From positions 155,381 through 219,380 of the forward strand of contig NZ_JABUFE010000006.1 of assembly GCF_013315265.1 (NCBI RefSeq): a stretch of DNA of 64,000 nucleotides. The letters run 5' to 3'. Below, piece after piece: positions 43,409-52,658 of this stretch (position 1 is the first letter of the stretch; every line of letters begins with the position of its first letter). The DNA is from Parasulfitobacter algicola (GTDB lineage Bacteria; Pseudomonadota; Alphaproteobacteria; Rhodobacterales; Rhodobacteraceae). The position numbers and the translations under genes were made by a program. The notes under the pieces are model-generated. The model searched no databases, had not been told where the DNA came from, and was given only the letters and a program-made list of their open reading frames with translations.

Positions 43409-45202
43409 CTACTCTGCCGCGAGTCCGTCGGTAAATTGCAATCGTGCAAGACGGGCATACAGCCCCCCTTCCCCAACCAATTCATCATGAGACCCTTCAG
43501 CCACGATCCGCCCTTGATCAAACACAATGATTCTGTCCGCTTTTTTCACAGTTGCCAGCCGATGCGCGACGATCAGCGTTGTGCGATTTGCACTCAATGC
43601 CTCGACCGCGGTTTGAACAGCGCGTTCGCTTTCGGCATCCAGTGCTGATGTCGCCTCGTCCAGCAACAAAACCGGTGCGTCCCGCAAAATCGCACGGGCA
43701 ATCGCAATGCGTTGTTTCTGCCCACCCGATAACATCACACCACGTTCGCCGACATAGGTGTCATATCCGTCCGGCAAGGCCGTTAGAAAATCATGGGCCG
43801 CGGCTGCACGTGCCGCCTGTTCAACGTCAGCATCCGATGCACCAGGCAAGCCAAAACGGATGTTATCACGCGCGCTGGCGGCAAAGATCACAGGCTCTTG
43901 CGGAACCAATGCGATTGCACGGCGAAAATCATGACGCGCCATGTCACGCAAATCAGTGCCGTTCAGCGTAATCCGACCCGCATCAGGATCATAAAACCGC
44001 TGTAGCAACTGAATAATAGTCGATTTTCCAGCCCCTGAAGGCCCAACCAAAGCAACAGTTTCACCCGGTTTGACATGCAAATTCACATGATCCAATGCCG
44101 CCTGCGACGGACGTGCGGGGTAATGAAAAGTCACGCTTTCAAAACTGACAGCGCCTTTTTCCGCATCATGCAAAGCCTGCGCCGTTTCCGGATCGCGCAC
44201 ATTGTCTTCGACATTCAACAGCTCAACCAGTCGTTCAGTCGCACCTGCGGCACGCTGCAATTCACCCCAAATCTCTGACAAGGCGGCGACAGCACCCGCA
44301 ACCATGACCGAGAAAATGACAAACTGCACTAATTCGCCCGGCGTCATCATATCGCCGCGCACATCGTTGGCTCCGATCCAAAGAACGCCGTTTATGCCAG
44401 AAAAGATCAGGAAAATAACGATCATCGTCATCAATGACCGTGTCCCGATCCGCTTTTTCGCTGACACAAAGCTTTCTTCGGTCAAGTGATCAAACTTTTT
44501 GCGGCTTTCGGCCTCATGTGTAAAAGATTGTACGGTCTGAATGGCACTAAGCGTTTCTGATGCATTGCCGGATGATGCAGCAATCCAGTCCTGATTTTCG
44601 CGGCTTAACACCCTTAATCGCCGCCCCAGAACGATGATCGGTACAATCACTGTGGGCACGATCAACAAGACCAACCCAGTCAGCTTGGCCGACGTCAAAA
44701 GCATCAAGAATAGCCCACCGATCAGGATCAGAACATTTCTTAATGCCACAGACACTGATGATCCAATGACAGACAAGATCAATGTCGTGTCTGTCGTAAT
44801 CCGGCTTAACACCTCGCCCGTCATAATATTTTCGTAAAATCCGGGCGACATACCAACAACACGCTGGAAAACAGCTTTGCGGATATCTGCAACAACCCGT
44901 TCGCCAAGCCGTGTCACCAGATAATACCGCAGAGCCGTGCCAATGGCCAAAAGGGCCGCAATACCGGCCGCGGCCAGAAAATACTGATTCAAGATTTCGG
45001 CATCTGCGGCGTTGAAGTTATCAACCACGCGCCGCACTGCAATGGGCAAAAGCAACGAAACCCCTGCCGTGATGACCAGTGCCAAACTGGCGAAAATGAT
45101 CAGCCATTTGTATGGGTATAAAAACGGCAAAAGCCCCGACAACGCACCTATTTTCTTTGATTTTGCGCGTTCTTCTTCTTTTGCCAAAGGCGCTGACGCC
45201 AT
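43409..45202 (-). CDS. ABC exporter, fused permease and ATPase
   Basis: 597 residues: six membrane helices (about 30-320), then the ATPase domain with Walker A GPSGAGKSTI, signature LSGGQKQRIAIARA, Walker B PVLLLDEATSAL and H-loop VAHRLATV. A half-transporter of the MsbA/LmrA-type lipid or drug exporter group that works as a homodimer. Separated from the acyl-CoA ligase by about 100 bases. Substrate unknown. Confidence 0.93.
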   Translation of the reverse strand: MASAPLAKEEERAKSKKIGALSGLLPFLYPYKWLIIFASLALVITAGVSLLLPIAVRRVVDNFNAADAEILNQYFLAAAGIAALLAIGTALRYYLVTRLGERVVADIRKAVFQRVVGMSPGFYENIMTGEVLSRITTDTTLILSVIGSSVSVALRNVLILIGGLFLMLLTSAKLTGLVLLIVPTVIVPIIVLGRRLRVLSRENQDWIAASSGNASETLSAIQTVQSFTHEAESRKKFDHLTEESFVSAKKRIGTRSLMTMIVIFLIFSGINGVLWIGANDVRGDMMTPGELVQFVIFSVMVAGAVAALSEIWGELQRAAGATERLVELLNVEDNVRDPETAQALHDAEKGAVSFESVTFHYPARPSQAALDHVNLHVKPGETVALVGPSGAGKSTIIQLLQRFYDPDAGRITLNGTDLRDMARHDFRRAIALVPQEPVIFAASARDNIRFGLPGASDADVEQAARAAAAHDFLTALPDGYDTYVGERGVMLSGGQKQRIAIARAILRDAPVLLLDEATSALDAESERAVQTAVEALSANRTTLIVAHRLATVKKADRIIVFDQGRIVAEGSHDELVGEGGLYARLARLQFTDGLAAE

Positions 45203-45564
45203 CTTAGTCGTCCTTTACGTTGCTCTGATCCGTCTTAGTCAAGACCGGCACTGGCAACAAGGTACAGGTGGTCGCGGATGAAAAATAAAAGGAATTCTGG
45301 AGCGGGCGGCGGGCTCGCGGAAATAGGTTTTCACAATAAAATCGATACTCCTGTGTCCCACGACTTAGCTAAGTGTACTTTAATAGAATCAACAACTTGG
45401 AATATAAGTGTCCTACGCTTCCGGGACTAAGAAAATTCTACTGAAAGCTTTTTCATTTGAGTCTGAGTAATTGCTTCATTTTCCATATTGAATCGAACTG
45501 ATGATAATGTTGAGATCAAAGTGATTTGGCTTGCCACGCTTTCATACAGCCCCAAGTGCTCGTT
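45203..45564. other. Intergenic stretch at the edge of the decayed zone
   Basis: About 360 bases, AT-rich in its right part. I see no gene, repeat or recognisable site apart from the presumed ABC-exporter promoter near 45210-45290. Confidence 0.5.
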
Positions 45565-46160
45565 TTAGCGCCATGTTGTCGGATCATAATCCCGCATCCA
45601 GTTTTGGTGGAGGCCGGATTCGGATTGGAACCATTGGCCGGGGAAGCGCAGGTTGATTGCGTCGCCCGATGTTGTGTGGATGCCGCCGAAGGGCAGGTAT
45701 GTGGCCTGCCAGACTTTGGTGCCTGCGGTGTTGGTCGCGAACAAGGGCCGTCCGATGTGGTCGGCTCGGATGAAGTAGACCTGCCCGGCCTCGATCACGG
45801 CGACGGGGGTCATGTCCATCCAGACGTATTCCCTCAGCAGGGTGCTTGTCCCGGCTGCCGGATCGTATTCATATTCCGCGATGCGCTGACCGTCCAGATC
45901 ATGGCCGAATGCAGCGTCCGGCCCTCTTGTGTCAGCCTGCGGATGACCTGCTGACCGGCGGCATTATAGACATATTCCGACTGCACCACGCCGTTGATCG
46001 AGAAGCTGTCCATCCGGTTCGCGGCGTTGTAGGTATAGCCGTAGGCGTCCCAGTCGATGCTGAGACTGGGTCGCAACGGATCGTTCGGGGCGGCGAGTGA
46101 GGTGCAACCCCAAGTTAACGTCCCATTCCGACCCTGCAGGCCAATGGACGGCGGCTCGCA
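45565..46160 (-). pseudogene. RHS-repeat protein fragment
   Basis: Two minus-strand frames together give an RHS core: YTYNAANRMDSFSINGVVQS and QQVIRRLTQEGRTLHS in one, then, after a one-base shift near 45910, DLDGQRIAEYEYDP and the core DHIGRPLFATNTAGTKVWQA with RDYDPTTWR before a stop. In intact proteins the last motif continues past PTTGRYLQPDP. The N-terminal part is missing at about 46160, and the C-terminal toxin part is gone. A remnant of a polymorphic toxin or rearrangement-hotspot protein. Confidence 0.8.
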
Positions 46161-46184
46161 AGGGTGAGCCTTTGGAGCGCATTC

Positions 46185-46350
46185 GTTGCCTATTCCGACA
46201 ATTACCTGATCGACACCGACCACGGTGTTATCGTCAACGTGGAAGCGACCAGATCAATCCGACAAGCCGAGGTCGGGTCGACCAGGACGATGCTGAACCG
46301 CGTCAAAGAGAGGTTCGATTTGCATCCCGAACGCCTGATCGCGGACACTC
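46185..46350 (+). mobile_element. Transposase remnant, IS1182-like
   Basis: In one plus-strand frame: AYSDNYLIDTDHGVIVNVEA, then RSIRQAEVGSTRTMLNRVKE and RFDLHPERLIADT. This is the central catalytic region of IS1182/IS5-type DDE transposases, which normally continues AYGS. Both ends are gone and no terminal repeats were seen, so it is an immobile fossil between the RHS and SDR remnants. Confidence 0.72.
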
Positions 46351-46466
46351 TCAGAGCTAGAAGCAGAGTCACTATGCTAAAGCTCCCCAACACCACTTTT
46401 GTAAGGCGCAAAGTCGTCATGCTAAGATTCAACACCGCCGTGGCTCACAGAGCGCGATGTCGTTTC

Positions 46467-46850
46467 CTAAGTTCGCAGGCTTGAAAACAACTCTGCCGAA
46501 TGCGTCCGGATCGCGTCGACGGCCTCATCACCCAGCACCAAACGAAGAGGCACTTCTTCACTGGAAAGAACCTGAGATAGCGCCCTTGCTGCTTTGGCTG
46601 GATCACCTGCTTGTTTTCCGCTGACCAAGCGCATGAACTCCCTCGTCACCCCGAGAACGTCACTGTACTCATCCATTGCAAGTGGGATGACCTGGTTCGG
46701 TGCGATTGCTGCAATTTCCTTAAGTGGCTCAAGTCGACGTGCGGTCGCGACCACGTTGTCGCCTGACTTGATTGCGTTTTTTGCAAACTCCGAACCAAAC
46801 CCGCTCGACGCGCCGGTGATGAACCAAGTTTTTGCCCAAGAGAAACCCCT
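46467..46850 (-). pseudogene. Short-chain dehydrogenase remnant with internal deletion
   Basis: The N-terminal cofactor motif is present (WAKTWFITGASSGFGSEFA at about 46780-46838), then VVATARRLEPLKEIAAIAPN, but at VIPLAMDEYSDVLG the sequence jumps to the C-terminal part (AGDPAKAARALSQVLSSEEV). About 130-150 residues, including the Tyr-Lys site, are missing. No ATG, GTG or TTG remains in frame upstream before a stop. Clearly not functional as an SDR. Confidence 0.78.
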
Positions 46851-46882
46851 TTCGTCGTTTTAATCAGAGTGAGTTTATGAAG

Positions 46883-47287
46883 TTAGCTTCCGAAGCCGGA
46901 TGAGGGATCACCGGCCCATGCGTCCGCAAGAACATTGGGATCGAAGTACTCTTCGAACATCTCGATAAGTCCTGCCGCATTGAATGAAAAAAACCCGATG
47001 TACCTATTGTCATATCGGCGACCCGTCGGAAGCACCTCGATCTCTCCTCGATACTTAAGCAGCAACGTGTTTGTTCCCTCCAAAACAAATGCTTGTCGAT
47101 CAAAGAACTCCATTCTGCCAGTCAAATCAGGCAATTCAGCGTAGTGCTTGATCAGAGCCCCTTTTCCAGACACCTTTGTGGGAAACCCTTTCGGGGAGAA
47201 GCTGCAAAGGCGCTGCTTCCTATCATCAGGCACTTGCAAAGTGCTGCTTTCATCAGGTGTTTCATTTTGATCTCCTATTTGAAGCAA
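46883..47287 (-). pseudogene. NTF2/SnoaL-like protein, probably truncated at the N-terminus
   Basis: The frame gives SPKGFPTKVSGKGALIKHYA and then RYIGFFSFNAAGLIEMFEEYFD, good SnoaL-like fold segments, ending in DAWAGDPSSG. The first 30 residues do not look like the usual helix-rich start. The only ATG with a ribosome site (AGGAG, ATG at about 47267) is in another frame. A small deletion near the start is therefore likely. It follows the SDR remnant at 47290 by two bases, so both belonged to one operon. Confidence 0.55.
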
Positions 47288-47289
47288 GT

Positions 47290-48164
47290 TCAGGCCAACT
47301 GGCCGCCAGTCGCGTCGAAATCCGTGCCGTTGAACGCTGTAGCGGCATCTGAAGCAAGGAACAGGACGCCCTCGGCCATCTCTTGCGGGTCCATGATGCG
47401 CGGCGTCACGAAGAAATCGGCCATACCCTCATGGGTCAGCCCTTGGAACTCAAAGCTCTCTTCGAGCATCGGCGTGTCCACGGCGAGCAGCGAAATGGAG
47501 GCAACCCGGATGTTGTCCTTGGCAAGCTGTGCGCCTGCCCTGGTCAGTCCCAGAACAGCATGCTTTGACGCGTTGTAGTGGGCTGTGTTAGCAAAGCCGC
47601 GATGGACGCCATGTTGACGATGACGCCATTGCCCTGTGACTTCATCACCGGAATGGCGTATTTCATACCGTAGAAGACGCCGTTCGCGTTCGTAAGCATC
47701 ATGTCGTCAAAATTCTCGACGGGAATGTCCTTGATGAGGGCGGGCGTCATAAAAGTCCCGGCATTGTTAAAGAGCACGTCGAGGCGACCATAGGTCTAGG
47801 TCGCGGCGGTGATGAAGCGTTCAACCTGCGCAGGATCCCGGACATCCGTCTGCACCCAAGTGACGGCGCCACCTGCGTCGCGAAGTGCCACTTCAAGTTG
47901 GCGGCCCAACTCATCACGTCGCGCCCCAAAGACGACCTGACCGCCCTCCATCGCAAAGGCACGCACGGTCGCAGCGCCGATCCCAGAATTGCCGCCTGTC
48001 ACGGCAATGACCTTGCCTACAAAACGACCATTTGGGTTGAGTTGTATCGGAGCGCTACTGGAGTTCAAACTGTTGGCAGTCGCGGCGGTCGCGGCCACTG
48101 AGACGGCAACCGCCGCGCCACCGGCCAGTATCGCACGGCGCGTTTGGTTCATTTCGTCGGACAT
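47290..48164 (-). pseudogene. Tat-type short-chain dehydrogenase, broken by a stop and a frameshift
   Basis: The reading starts MSDEMNQTRRAILAGGAAVAV, a twin-arginine-like signal, then AVTGGNSGIGAATVRAFA for the cofactor. An in-frame TAG at 47796-47798 interrupts ITAAT-stop-TYGRLDVLFNNAGTF, which continues in the same frame. Near 47598 a missing base moves the sense to another frame: GFANTAHYNASKHAVLGLTR with the catalytic Tyr-Lys, then DTPMLEESFEFQGL to the normal end DATGGQLA. Two independent lesions argue for decay, not a sequencing slip. Confidence 0.82.
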
Positions 48165-48400
48165 AGGGTTTCCTCCAAGAATTTGTTCACCTGAAGGGAC
48201 GACAACAAATGGTCAGTCGACATCCCACTCAAGCAATTGCAAGTTGTGATGATGAAAGAATGGCAAACAGATGGGGACTTGGCAGGTGCGAATCCTGTCT
48301 TTGTCTATGTGATTCTTGGCATTTCGACGTGACCAAGAGCTTTATGCCCACTCAAGTTGAAGTTGCGCCATTAGTATTCTGACTGCCCAACGTCTTGCTC

Positions 48401-49167
48401 CTAGGCGGAGTGGGACCGAAATGTGGCCGGTGTCGTTTTGAACTTGCGTTTAAAATGCTGATTGAAACGACTGGCGTCATCGTAACCGACACGCCATGAA
48501 ATCGTGGCAACGCTTAATTCTGTTGTGCGAAGATAAACTGACGCCAAATCCATTCGCGCTGCGATAACATATTGAAGGAGTGAAACGCCAACGCTGTTTT
48601 TGAAAGCCTTTGAAAGATGCGTTGCACTCAGGGTCGCTTCATTCGCCATCGCGAGCAAAGAAATATCGTCTGACAAATGATCGTGGATATAGTCCAGAAC
48701 TTTCCGAATGCGTACGTCTTCAACCCCAAGCTTCTACTCAGATGCAGGCTGAATAAGTTGCACCAGTTGTGCTGCGAGGGCACGATGCATTGTTTCGCGA
48801 TACAAGGTGCCTCCACGCCCGAAATCTTCCCCGCCAAGGCAAAGATTCAGGAGGATCGGATCAATGTCTCCGAAGATATCGTGAAACCCGAAGTTGTCAC
48901 GAAGACCGACTTCTTTGAGGATTTGGCGGCCAAAACTGATAGTCAAAAGACCCAGATCTTGATCATGCTCACAATAGCCTTCGCTATCGCGCGACAATAT
49001 CCAGCCCTGATGTTTTCCAAGAGTGGCAATAACTTTGCTCCCGACGCATCACGCGTGATGTGATGTCTGGGCTGGTCAGTAATAAATATGCCAAGGGAAT
49101 GCTCCGACAACTCGAAACGCCCACCACCGGCGGGCAAATTCACTATAGTTGTCGAAATCCCAGTCAT
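48401..49167 (-). pseudogene. AraC-family regulator, broken by a frameshift and an internal stop
   Basis: The N-terminal part (MTGISTTIVNLPAGGGRFEL at 49167 on) runs to RHHITRDASG; near 49040 a one-base loss moves the sense to the frame SKVIATLGKHQGWILSRDSE and on to QLVQLIQPASE. A TAG at 48734-48736 follows, after which the same frame continues KLGVEDVRIRKVLDYIHDHL and the AraC helix-turn-helix region (DLASVYLRTTELSVATISWR, GYDDASRFNQHFKRKF). It probably once controlled the SDR/NTF2 genes beside it. Confidence 0.8.
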
Positions 49168-49569
49168 CCGATGATCTTAGCACGGAACCGAGAGACATCA
49201 ATTTTTGTCAAGAGTCGGCAAAGAGCCCAAAATACAGCATGCTGCAATTCGCACCAAGGTCTGAAAAAGGTGCGAAGCGGTCATTCGAGGATGGTTTAGT
49301 GCGTCTGTTCGGTGATGGATTGGGCGGGTTTCAATTGAAATTCAACAACCTATCTCATGCCGTTTGCATTGTATGTGCAACTTGAAATCGCCTTCTGGCG
49401 CGCCCTGCAGGGTGTTTGGCGGGACAATTGACTTGATTCAATTGCGGCTCGTTTGAGCGAGTAAGAATGGTCTGTCCGATATCAGCTGGATGAATGATGG
49501 GTGTGCGTATCAATGACGCGACAGTTTCATGAAATCTTTGGGTCCTAAGCGGCCGAGACTTCAAAAGCC
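49168..49569. other. Gene-free stretch between the decayed zone and phnM
   Basis: About 400 bases with short, unconvincing frames only. Base composition begins to rise towards the phn genes from about 49550. No repeat, attachment site or RNA gene was recognised. Confidence 0.5.
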
Positions 49570-50763
49570 TCAGCCAACTTTATTGCCTTGGCTCCAGACA
49601 CCGCGGAGAAGAGGTGTTTCGCCGATTTGGCGCACACGCAGAACATCACCGCGCAATCCTGTTTTCAAAGCACCACGGTCATGCAACCGCACGGCACTCG
49701 CGGGGTTGCTGGTCACGGTAGCAATAGCGCGGGGCAGGTCATTCCAAATATCTGCAAGGCGGAAGGCCGACAAAAGCAGCGCTGAAGGCACGTAGTCTGA
49801 CGAGACGATGTCGAGAAGATCGGCTTTTGCGAGATCCTCCGCCGCAACATTGCCGGAGTGGGATCCGCCGCGGATCAGGTTGGGTGCACCCATCATCACG
49901 GCAATGCCGTGGATGCGACAGGCGGCTGCGGCCTCAACCGTTGTGGGAAACTCGGCAAACCCCACGCCGTTCCCCGCTGAGGTTCCGACATGATCGGCCG
50001 TGGTATCATCATGGCTGGCCAGAACTGCGCCCAGGCGGCGGGCCTCTTTCACTGCACCCACCTCGTGCTTTGCCCCGAGGCGTTTTTGCAGACCCAAAAG
50101 GGTCTCAACATGTTCGGCAAACTCCGCGTCGTTCATCCCGCGCTTCTTGGCGACGTAGGTTTTCAGTGCGGTCAGGTCACGGAACTGGCGCTGGCCCGGG
50201 GTGTGATCCATCAGGCTGACGATGCCGACCCTGTCTGACGATCCGAACGCCGCCAATTCCTCAAGCAGCGTCTCTGAACAGATTTCGGCCCGCAGATGAA
50301 GGAAATGACTGATCTTGAAATACCCTTGTGCGCGCGCTGCCAAGAGTTCATCCGCCAGCTTTCGGGCGTAGTCGATGTAGCGTCCCTTACCGCTGTGGAT
50401 GGACCCCACCCGCATGGCGTCAAACACCGTCGTGATACCAGTGGACGCCAGCTCTGCATCGTGCGCAATCAGGGCAGGCAAATGTGGCCAGTCCACCTCT
50501 GGGCGCGGTTCGATATGGCGTTCGACATTGTCTGTATGCAGTTCGACAAGACCGGGAATAACGAGATCACCGGCACAGTCCAGGGCACCGGTTGGTACAT
50601 GATCCCCTTCAGTAATGTCACAAATGACGCCTTGTTCGATTGTCACCGCACCAGTGAGTACCTGATCTTCCAACACAAGCTGTGCATTGGCGAGACATAG
50701 GTTGCTTGACACATCGTTGTCACAAGCCTTTGTCAAAGAGGACGTGGGAAAAGGGGAATTCAT
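49570..50763 (-). CDS. phnM: Ribose 1-methylphosphonate 5-triphosphate diphosphatase PhnM
   Basis: Removes pyrophosphate from the triphosphate intermediate of C-P lyase. Amidohydrolase fold; metal ligands in LVELHTDNVERH, TTVFDAMRVGS, SHDDTTADHVG and the C-terminal SSDYVPSALL. The longest frame starts at ATG 50763, whose codon overlaps the divergent DUF1045 start on the other strand. A GTG at 50712 (reads MSSNLCLANAQLVLEDQ) fits the usual family N-terminus better and would leave room for promoters. 380-397 residues. Downstream lies the gene-free stretch next to the decayed zone. Confidence 0.93.
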   Translation of the reverse strand: MNSPFPTSSLTKACDNDVSSNLCLANAQLVLEDQVLTGAVTIEQGVICDITEGDHVPTGALDCAGDLVIPGLVELHTDNVERHIEPRPEVDWPHLPALIAHDAELASTGITTVFDAMRVGSIHSGKGRYIDYARKLADELLAARAQGYFKISHFLHLRAEICSETLLEELAAFGSSDRVGIVSLMDHTPGQRQFRDLTALKTYVAKKRGMNDAEFAEHVETLLGLQKRLGAKHEVGAVKEARRLGAVLASHDDTTADHVGTSAGNGVGFAEFPTTVEAAAACRIHGIAVMMGAPNLIRGGSHSGNVAAEDLAKADLLDIVSSDYVPSALLLSAFRLADIWNDLPRAIATVTSNPASAVRLHDRGALKTGLRGDVLRVRQIGETPLLRGVWSQGNKVG

Positions 50764-51433
50764 GTCATACTCTCGATTTGCAATTTACTATGTGCCGCCG
50801 GTAGGGCCCTTGGCCGATTTCGGTGCATCTTGGCTTGGTTGGGATGTGTTGCATGGCCGTGAGACACCCCAGCCAGATATGCTGGGTTTGGATGACATCA
50901 CGATGACACCGCGCAAATACGGGTTTCATGCGACTTTGAAACCGCCATTTCGCCTGGCAGAATGGCAAAATGTGCCGGCTCTGGAAGCTGCCGCATCTGA
51001 CCTTGCTGTCAACCTCGCGCCGGCCATATGTGACGGCTTGGAATTGACGACCTTGGGCGGTTTTCTGGCGCTGACTCCGCAAGGCGATATGCACGCTGTG
51101 CGCCGGGTTGCTGGGGTCTGTGTGCGAGAGCTTGATCCGTTTCGCGCCCCAGCTTCCGAGGCAGAACTCGCGCGCCGCCGCAAAGTTGGTCTGAGCCCAC
51201 TGCAAGAGGCGCTGTTGGTGCAATGGGGCTATCCTTACGTGATGGAGGAGTTTCGGTTCCACATGACCCCGACGGCGCGGCTGCCGCAGGATGACATCGC
51301 CGTATGGTCGACTGCTGTGCGGCGTCATTTGCCAGACCTGCCTAACCTTTTTGTGTTGGATCAGATCGCTTTGTGTGGTGAGCGGGAAGATGGCCGGTTT
51401 GAGGTGATCCATCGCTACAAACTCACCGGCTGA
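50762..51433 (+). CDS. DUF1045 phosphonate-metabolism protein (2H phosphoesterase-like)
   Basis: 223 residues from ATG 50762 with AAGGGG before it. Two H-x-T motifs of the 2H phosphoesterase fold: YGFHATLKPPF and FRFHMTPTARL. Regularly found in alphaproteobacterial phn loci (the protein TIGR calls Phn_opern_protn), and probably hydrolyses a cyclic ribose phosphate as PhnP does elsewhere; no PhnP is seen here. Its end overlaps phnN (convergent) by 19 bases; its start overlaps the longest phnM frame by two. Confidence 0.88.
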   Translation: MSYSRFAIYYVPPVGPLADFGASWLGWDVLHGRETPQPDMLGLDDITMTPRKYGFHATLKPPFRLAEWQNVPALEAAASDLAVNLAPAICDGLELTTLGGFLALTPQGDMHAVRRVAGVCVRELDPFRAPASEAELARRRKVGLSPLQEALLVQWGYPYVMEEFRFHMTPTARLPQDDIAVWSTAVRRHLPDLPNLFVLDQIALCGEREDGRFEVIHRYKLTG

Positions 51434-51975
51434 AGCAGTGCCGCCCCCCGGGCGATGGTCTGGGACAGCGGACCATCGTTTGTGAGGTTGATCACCTTGA
51501 GCCCAGTCGACAAGGGCTTGTCAGCCAGGGCAAGGCGTTTGCTGATCTCTTCTTCAGTCTCACGAGCCCGCGCGGCGAGACGGTGCGCAAGCGTTTCCGG
51601 TTTCGCGGTGATGTTGAGAACTACGAGGCGTGGGAAAATCTCGGCGGCTTGGGCCAGGGCCTTGCGGGAGAAATTGACAAGGCAATCGGTGCCCTTGCCA
51701 AGCTGGTACTTGACGGTGATCGGAATACCGTAGTGCAGCCCGTGCGCGCGCCAATGCACGGCAAAAGCCCCACCTTCAACTAAGGCTTCAAATTGTGACA
51801 CAGACACCGCATCGTAATCCTCGCCACCCAAGTCGGGCGCACGTGTGATGACGCGGCGCACCAGATGCAAATCGGGTATTGCGCCGTGTAGGCCCGCCAT
51901 CACGCTGTCCTTGCCAACACCCGATGGGCCGACAACCGCGATGAGGCGTCCCCCAGACTTTGAGGCAAGCGTCAT
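51415..51975 (-). CDS. phnN: Ribose 1,5-bisphosphate phosphokinase PhnN
   Basis: Phosphorylates ribose 1,5-bisphosphate to PRPP, the salvage step that ends the C-P lyase pathway. 186 residues, guanylate-kinase-like: P-loop VVGPSGVGKDSVMAG near residue 15, then RRVITRAPDLGGEDYDAV and FAVHWRAHGLHYGIP. It overlaps the phnL end by four bases, last of the phnGHIJKLN series. Confidence 0.95.
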   Translation of the reverse strand: MTLASKSGGRLIAVVGPSGVGKDSVMAGLHGAIPDLHLVRRVITRAPDLGGEDYDAVSVSQFEALVEGGAFAVHWRAHGLHYGIPITVKYQLGKGTDCLVNFSRKALAQAAEIFPRLVVLNITAKPETLAHRLAARARETEEEISKRLALADKPLSTGLKVINLTNDGPLSQTIARGAALLQPVSL

Positions 51976-52655
51976 GCAGCCATTCCTGGGGTAAAGCGGC
52001 CAACATCAATTTCACGATCACAGACTCGGGTACGGGCCGCCTCATCATGGAAAATACCAATGATGGCCGCGCCGCGCGCTTTGGCGTCTTCGATCAAGGA
52101 GAGCACCACCTCGCGGTTCGCAGCGTCCAGGCTCGCGGTGGGTTCATCAAGTAACATCGCGGGGTAGGCATGGGCAAAACCACGTGCAATATTGACCCGC
52201 TGTTGCTCGCCGCCCGAGAAGGTTGTGGGGGACAAGGACCACAGCCTTTCGGGGATGTTTAATTGGGTCAGAAGCGCCGATGCGCGGTCCTGCGCTTCGT
52301 CTGTCGGTACTCCCAAAGCGCGCAGAGGCTCTGCAACCACATCTAGCGTTGGCACGCGCGGCACCACACGCAGGAACTGGCTAACATAGCCCAGCACATC
52401 ACGGCGCAATTTGATGATGTCGCGCGGCTCAGACCGAACGATGTCCAAACCGCCAATGCGAATTTCACCTGCCTGCGTCAGGTAATTGCCGTAGATTATC
52501 CGCATCAGCGTGGATTTACCAGCACCAGAGGCCCCAGTGAGCGCCACGCATTCACCGGGGGCAACCGCGAAGGACACATCGCTGATCACTTCGATCACGG
52601 CACTTCCCTGATTGTGCAGGGTAAAGGTTTTGGAGACGTCTTTGAGTTCAATCAT
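51972..52655 (-). CDS. phnL: C-P lyase ABC-type subunit PhnL
   Basis: 227 residues, an ATP-binding-cassette protein with Walker [16 protein letters not shown], signature TFSGGEQQRVNIARGFA and Walker B AMLLDEPTASLD. PhnL and PhnK associate with the PhnGHIJ core rather than a membrane channel. Three bases separate it from phnK and it overlaps phnN by four. Confidence 0.94.
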   Translation of the reverse strand: MIELKDVSKTFTLHNQGSAVIEVISDVSFAVAPGECVALTGASGAGKSTLMRIIYGNYLTQAGEIRIGGLDIVRSEPRDIIKLRRDVLGYVSQFLRVVPRVPTLDVVAEPLRALGVPTDEAQDRASALLTQLNIPERLWSLSPTTFSGGEQQRVNIARGFAHAYPAMLLDEPTASLDAANREVVLSLIEDAKARGAAIIGIFHDEAARTRVCDREIDVGRFTPGMAA

Positions 52656-52658
52656 GGT

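Noticed and set aside
45203..49569. A defence island or toxin-antitoxin locus in the decayed zone
   Set aside because: The only toxin-related piece is an RHS core without a toxin tip, and the neighbours are metabolic pseudogenes.
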